This document shows, piece by piece, positions 3,964 to 7,241 of a DNA stretch of 7,241 nucleotides. Source of the stretch: G039029935 sp039029935 (GTDB lineage: Bacteria; Chloroflexota; Anaerolineae; Caldilineales; Caldilineaceae); contig JBCCFC010000701.1 of the NCBI GenBank assembly GCA_039029935.1, positions 1 through 7,241 of the forward strand, written 5' to 3'. The translations under genes were made by a program, and so were the position numbers. The notes below the pieces were generated by a model. That model saw only the letters and a program-made list of their open reading frames with translations, was not told where the DNA came from and made no database searches. The first letter of the stretch is position 1. The number at the start of each line of letters is the position of its first letter.

Positions 3964-6294
3964 ATGCTTAAACCAATTCTACTGCGCGTCATGACGGCTA
4001 TGCTGATTGCACTTGCCTCCATCATTGGAACAAGCGCGGTGATGGAGAATTGGCAGAGTGCCCATGCTGCACCTGTTGCCAAGAATTTACAGCAGGACGA
4101 TTCGGCAGAAAGTAATGAAAGTGAAGAGGAAGCCGAAGAAAACACCGGACCAATATCACTCCGTTCTAACGCTGTGAAAGGGCGAATCGGCGGTGGTCAG
4201 TTTGCCAAAATCTGGCTAGGGTTGGAGCCTGCATCTTATGGTGCCACCATCCGGGTCTTTACAGAATGGGACCGCGTAGACCCGCTAAATAATGGGGTTG
4301 GTTTCTATATATTGAGTGAAGAAAACCTCAAACAAGTGTTGAGTGGTACTCAGGTACGAGATGCCCACATCAGTGCAGGTAGCCCTGTCTTTGAAGGCCA
4401 AAGCAACCAACTTGATGAGTCATTCCAAGCCAGTGGTTTGTCTAATTATACACTGGTTATATTCAACGATTCCAATACGGACGCCAATTTTACAATCAAT
4501 ATCACAGATGGCTTTATCACCGATGAAAGTGGTCAGGTGCAGGATACTTCTGTGACAGAGGAAGAAGCTGAGTCAGAGGCGACAGAAGAGGCGGCAGAAG
4601 AGGTGGCGGAAGACGCCGTCGCCACGACAGCCCCTGCCGCACCAGCAGCCTCTGTAGCAGCACCAGCAGCGGCTGTGCCCGCACCAGCGGCTGCTGCACC
4701 GCCAACGGCTGTCCCAGCAGCACCAACAGCGGTCCCTGTGGCTGCTGCACCAACCGCAGCACCTGCCCCGACGAATACACCTGAACCAGCACCCACAGAG
4801 GCAGCAGTTCAGGTGGTTGAAGAGGGCGTGATTCAAGCCAAGGAGTTGACGGGTGAATTAGCGCAACAATTTTCACAACATTTCTATATATTAGAACCCA
4901 GTATTGCTGATGGCAATATCCGAATTACCATGCAATTTGAGCCACAGGATAACTCTGAGCTGGCTCGACGCATGAACTTCTGGGTAATGAATGAAGAGGG
5001 TTTTAGGCGGTTTATCGACCCAACCAACCCAATCAATCCAAGCGATGTCGCCATTGCTGCGGGGAGCCGGGCCTTCCGTGGCACAAGCAATGAACGCATT
5101 GGTAACTTTAAATCGGTTGGGCTAAGTCAATATCGCCTCATTATCTATAACAATGCCAGCATTGCAGGGACATATTCTGTTCGTGTTGATGGCGGTATCA
5201 TCACAGATGATTCTGGGAACAGTAACGAGTCTAAGACAACGGAAGAGACTGCTGACGAGGGTGAGACAGAAACAGCAGAAACTGCACCCACAACCGCTCC
5301 AGTGGCAGCAGCACCTGTGGCGGCAGCACCAGCGGCGGCAGTGCCAGTGGCGGCAGCACCAGCACCTGTGGCAGCAGCACCAGTGGCGGCAGCACCTGTG
5401 GCGGCAGCACCAGCACCTGTGGCGGCAGCTCCAGCACCTGCACCAACGGCTACGCCAGTACCCGCCCCTGCACCAGCCGCACAAGCTGCGCCTGCTGCAT
5501 CAGCAAGTGGTAGCATTGCGCCAGGCAGTACATACACCGTCAAGTCTGGCGATACGCTGGCTTTGATTGCGATTGAAGCCTTTGGTAACTATCAACGCTA
5601 TGAAGAAATTTGTGCGTTTAATGGCCTAACCAACTGTAACGTCATTGAAGTTGGTGATGAACTCAATATCCCGACATTGGCGCAAGTTTCGGCGGGGATT
5701 GACGCTCCCGCTACTGGTTCTGCGAATGTAGCGGAAGAAGAGGAACCAACACCGCGTCCGGTACGCCGACCAACAGCAACACCAGAACCAGAGGAAGAGG
5801 TTGTTGAAGAAGCGGTTGTTGAGGAAGAGGCCGTTGAAGAAGAGATTGCTGAAGATGACGGCGATTCAGCAGGTACACCAGTTCTTGACATTATCGACAC
5901 GGCTGTGGCCGCAGGTAACTTCAAAAATTTGGTGACAGCCCTTGAAGCCGCGGAAATTGCGGACACACTGCGGGGACCTGGACCTTTCACAGTATTTGCG
6001 CCAACCGATGCGGCATTTGATGCGCTGCCAGCAGGTGCACTCGATCAATTGCTTGCCAATCCAGGTGGTCAGTTGACCCAAATTCTACGTTACCATGTCT
6101 TGCTATCGGATGTTAAGTCTGGCGACTTGGCAGAGGGGCTTGAAATCGAAACCTTGCAGGGGGCCAATGTCTTCTTTGAAGTGAGCGATTCATTCACACT
6201 CATCAATGGTGCCAACATTTCGGCGGTTGACATTGAGACCACCAATGGTGTGATTCATGTAATCGACGCTGTGATTCTGCCACCAATTGAGTAG
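3964..6294 (+). CDS. Secreted mosaic protein: duplicated unknown domain, LysM and fasciclin (FAS1) domains
   Basis: The protein has 776 residues. ATG 3964 is fixed by AGGAGG 11 nt upstream and by a clean signal peptide (1-36, hydrophobic core MLIALASIIG, probable cut after AHA or AHAA). Mature order: acidic stretch (44-60); domain A (about 65-190); acidic then Ala/Pro/Thr spacer (198-281); domain B (about 295-417); second acidic and Ala/Pro spacer (423-513); LysM (523-571, YTVKSGDTLALIAIEAFGNY to VGDELNIP); Thr/Pro and Glu/Val-rich linker (589-632); fasciclin domain (638-774). FAS1 hallmarks are FTVFAPTDAAFDALP, the YH pair in ILRYHVL and NGVIHVIDAVILP. Domains A and B are diverged copies, sharing F-x-x-x-L or I-x-x-EP patterns, GS-x-x-F-[ER]-G, the GLS-x-Y-x-L-[IV]-I-[FY]-N motif and DG-x-ITD-[DE]-SG. 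I do not recognise their family. LysM binds N-acetylglucosamine glycans such as peptidoglycan; FAS1 mediates adhesion. A wall-bound adhesive surface protein is inferred. Cys550 and Cys558 in LysM are the only cysteines. Confidence 0.9.
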   Translation: MLKPILLRVMTAMLIALASIIGTSAVMENWQSAHAAPVAKNLQQDDSAESNESEEEAEENTGPISLRSNAVKGRIGGGQFAKIWLGLEPASYGATIRVFTEWDRVDPLNNGVGFYILSEENLKQVLSGTQVRDAHISAGSPVFEGQSNQLDESFQASGLSNYTLVIFNDSNTDANFTINITDGFITDESGQVQDTSVTEEEAESEATEEAAEEVAEDAVATTAPAAPAASVAAPAAAVPAPAAAAPPTAVPAAPTAVPVAAAPTAAPAPTNTPEPAPTEAAVQVVEEGVIQAKELTGELAQQFSQHFYILEPSIADGNIRITMQFEPQDNSELARRMNFWVMNEEGFRRFIDPTNPINPSDVAIAAGSRAFRGTSNERIGNFKSVGLSQYRLIIYNNASIAGTYSVRVDGGIITDDSGNSNESKTTEETADEGETETAETAPTTAPVAAAPVAAAPAAAVPVAAAPAPVAAAPVAAAPVAAAPAPVAAAPAPAPTATPVPAPAPAAQAAPAASASGSIAPGSTYTVKSGDTLALIAIEAFGNYQRYEEICAFNGLTNCNVIEVGDELNIPTLAQVSAGIDAPATGSANVAEEEEPTPRPVRRPTATPEPEEEVVEEAVVEEEAVEEEIAEDDGDSAGTPVLDIIDTAVAAGNFKNLVTALEAAEIADTLRGPGPFTVFAPTDAAFDALPAGALDQLLANPGGQLTQILRYHVLLSDVKSGDLAEGLEIETLQGANVFFEVSDSFTLINGANISAVDIETTNGVIHVIDAVILPPIE
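4612..4806 (+). repeat. Ala/Pro/Thr low-complexity spacer 1
   Basis: GCN- and CCN-rich DNA encodes residues about 217-281 of the LysM-fasciclin protein, made of APAA, AAVPAP and PTAVPAAPTAVP phrases ending in TNTPEPAPTEA. It joins domains A and B and probably forms an extended, flexible stalk. Similar-looking reading frames on the opposite strand are compositional shadows of it. Confidence 0.8.
5290..5500 (+). repeat. Ala/Pro/Val tandem coding repeat, spacer 2
   Basis: Residues about 443-512 consist of iterated PVAAA and APAPVAAA units. The repetition is visible in the DNA too: GTGGCGGCAGCACC and near copies recur through 5300-5440, with repeated choice of the same codons. This points to recent expansion by slippage rather than only amino-acid selection. 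It separates domain B from the LysM domain. Confidence 0.85.
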
Positions 6295-6315
6295 CTGTCG
6301 TTCATAGTTTATTCC

Positions 6316-6370
6316 GTAGGGGTATAAGAGCCTGTTTGAAAATTCAGGCTCTTATACCCCTACTTTTTTT
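6316..6370 (+). terminator. Rho-independent terminator of the LysM-fasciclin gene
   Basis: A perfect 19-bp inverted repeat pairs 6316-6334 (GTAGGGGTATAAGAGCCTG) with 6345-6363 around a 10-nt loop (TTTGAAAATT). Seven T follow at once (6364-6370). It begins 21 bp after the TAG at 6292-6294, a standard position. The stem is unusually long and flawless for a terminator. Confidence 0.93.
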
Positions 6371-6398
6371 ACCTAGTCTTTTATAGACATAGTTGAGT
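6371..6398 (+). promoter_or_regulatory. Short gap with possible -10 for the hydrolase gene
   Basis: Only 28 bp separate the terminator T-tract from ATG 6399. TATAGA at 6382-6387 could serve as a -10, but no -35 match sits at 16-18 bp. Initiation there would give a leader of only a few nucleotides. No Shine-Dalgarno precedes ATG 6399 or ATG 6408, which fits a near-leaderless message. Terminator read-through is the alternative. Confidence 0.2.
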
Positions 6399-7241
6399 AT
6401 GACAACGATGACAGTCAACATTTCATCAACCAACACAGATTTATCAGACTTCAAACCAAAAGCATCATTCCGGCCACAAACACTCATCGCCAATCAACAT
6501 GCGCAGACCATCCTCACTCGTTTTCTGCCGCTCGAAACAGACATGATACGTGCCATTGAAATGCCCGTCATTCTCGACGCCGGGTTTGACGAAACAGAGC
6601 AAGCCCCCCACCAATCCGTGCGGATGCTGGGCTATTACACCGCAGCCAGAAGCCAAACGCAAGGTAAGTCGCGTGGTCTCGTCCTCAACTTACATGGCTG
6701 GGAGGGCTGTAGCCACTCAACCTATAACATTTCCATCACAGCCGCTTTATTACACGCAGGGTATGATGTCTTTCGACTCAATCTACGTGATCACGGCCCC
6801 AGTTATCATGTGGATTCCCATGCGCTCAACCCTGGCGTCTTTATGGGGACATTGCTAAACGAAGCAGTCGAGGCCACCCACCAGATTGCACAGATGGCAG
6901 GCGATACCCCCTTCTACATCGTGGGTCCCTCAATGGGTGGGAACTTTGCCTTGCGTTTTGCTATCCGCCACACACAGACACCCTTTCATAACCTTAAAAA
7001 AGTGATTGCCATCTGCCCTGCCGTTCAGCCCGGCCATGCGACAATGGCTCTGGATCAAAGCAGTATCTACCGCGATTACTTCCGCCGTCGCTGGGTCGAC
7101 TCGCTTATGCGTAAACAGACCCTCTTCCCAGAACAATATGATTTTGCACCTATTGCAAGCATCAAATCATTGTGGGACATGACCGAGTGGCTGATCAAAA
7201 ACTATCGTCAACAATACGCGGATGCGGACGAATATTACCAA
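6399..7241 (+). CDS. YheT-type alpha/beta hydrolase (3' end outside window)
   Basis: The frame is open from ATG 6399 to the window edge: 281 residues and no stop. ATG 6408 is an alternative start three codons later. The family is recognised from the layout of YheT/ABHD1-3-like hydrolases: an N-terminal FRPQTLIANQHAQTIL (binding-cap region), VLNLHGWEGCSHSTYN (the HG of the oxyanion region, about 95-110), VFRLNLRDHGPSYH (124-137), and the nucleophile elbow GPSMGGN with Ser178. ADADEYY at 274-280 matches the point in this family just after the acid-residue region, where GFxDAxDYY is usual. The expected catalytic His should lie beyond the window; the acid residue cannot be assigned from what is visible. 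Members act on esters or lipids, but the substrate is generally undefined. The strong terminator upstream implies its own transcription unit. Confidence 0.88.
   Translation, partial: MTTMTVNISSTNTDLSDFKPKASFRPQTLIANQHAQTILTRFLPLETDMIRAIEMPVILDAGFDETEQAPHQSVRMLGYYTAARSQTQGKSRGLVLNLHGWEGCSHSTYNISITAALLHAGYDVFRLNLRDHGPSYHVDSHALNPGVFMGTLLNEAVEATHQIAQMAGDTPFYIVGPSMGGNFALRFAIRHTQTPFHNLKKVIAICPAVQPGHATMALDQSSIYRDYFRRRWVDSLMRKQTLFPEQYDFAPIASIKSLWDMTEWLIKNYRQQYADADEYYQ

Noticed and set aside
3663..4145. Minus-strand 160-residue frame overlapping the start of the LysM-fasciclin gene
   Set aside because: Its C-terminus (repeated YSVGQYSVG) is the repeat array in translation, and the rest is antisense to a strongly supported signal peptide, Shine-Dalgarno and intergenic DNA.
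4533..4876. Minus-strand Ala/Gly-rich and Leu/Pro-rich frames opposite spacer 1
   Set aside because: Pure compositional shadows of the GCN/CCN-rich coding repeat; no start signals or domain features.
5122..5543. Minus-strand Cys/Arg-rich (CCRHRCC) and Ala/Gly-rich frames opposite spacer 2, superficially like metal-binding repeats
   Set aside because: The cysteines arise from reading the GTGGCGGCAGCACC repeat antisense; the sense frame has clear domains on both sides.
6465..6858. Frames on both strands overlapping the hydrolase start (6465-6662 minus, 6550-6858 plus)
   Set aside because: The continuous plus frame from 6399 to the window end encodes a complete YheT-like core with the GPSMGGN elbow, so these are shadows.

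Overview
The window looks like chromosomal DNA of a bacterium of phylum Chloroflexota (Anaerolineae-like). This is inferred from style: extracytoplasmic proteins with long Thr/Pro linkers (TPTPTP, TATPEP), Ala/Pro-rich spacers, LysM and fasciclin modules, and mid-range GC content. No rRNA or other marker gene is present, so the placement is an inference. I see no tRNA or rRNA gene, CRISPR array, transposase or phage gene.

Layout: (1) 1-120 is the tail of a GDP-mannose 4,6-dehydratase (gmd) gene. It keeps the catalytic YxxxK segment, then abruptly leaves the family sequence and stops, so it is probably a 3'-truncated remnant. (2) 121-300 is an AT-rich promoter region with a consensus TATAAT and a small tandem repeat plus palindrome. 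(3) 301-1620 (+) is a membrane-anchored HtrA/DegP-type serine protease with one PDZ domain and an intact His-Asp-Ser triad. (4) 1625-2059 (-) is a small zinc-ribbon protein converging on the protease gene with only 4 bp between stop codons; a 14-bp direct repeat brackets most of it. (5) 2172-3605 (+) is a signal-anchored extracytoplasmic protein with three diverged beta-type repeats on Thr/Pro linkers. A GC-rich, multi-hairpin palindromic element sits inside its coding region, flanked by TATTC direct repeats that together account for exactly 27 codons. (6) 3604-3750 is a two-armed array of 15-bp and 8-bp units, the second arm being a diverged inverted copy of the first. (7) 3964-6294 (+) is a 776-residue secreted mosaic: signal peptide, a duplicated unrecognised domain, Ala/Pro spacers, LysM, acidic linker and a C-terminal fasciclin domain. 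It ends at a 19-bp perfect-stem terminator. (8) 6399-7241 (+) is a YheT-type alpha/beta hydrolase running off the window end.

The theme of the central region is the cell surface: a quality-control protease, two secreted or anchored multidomain proteins with low-complexity stalks, and the remnant of a nucleotide-sugar gene. The genes do not form one operon: orientation changes, terminators and long leaders separate them. The most interesting signals are the apparent in-frame insertion of a palindromic repeat into gene 5, the inverted heptamer/octamer array, and the unusual domain combination of gene 7.
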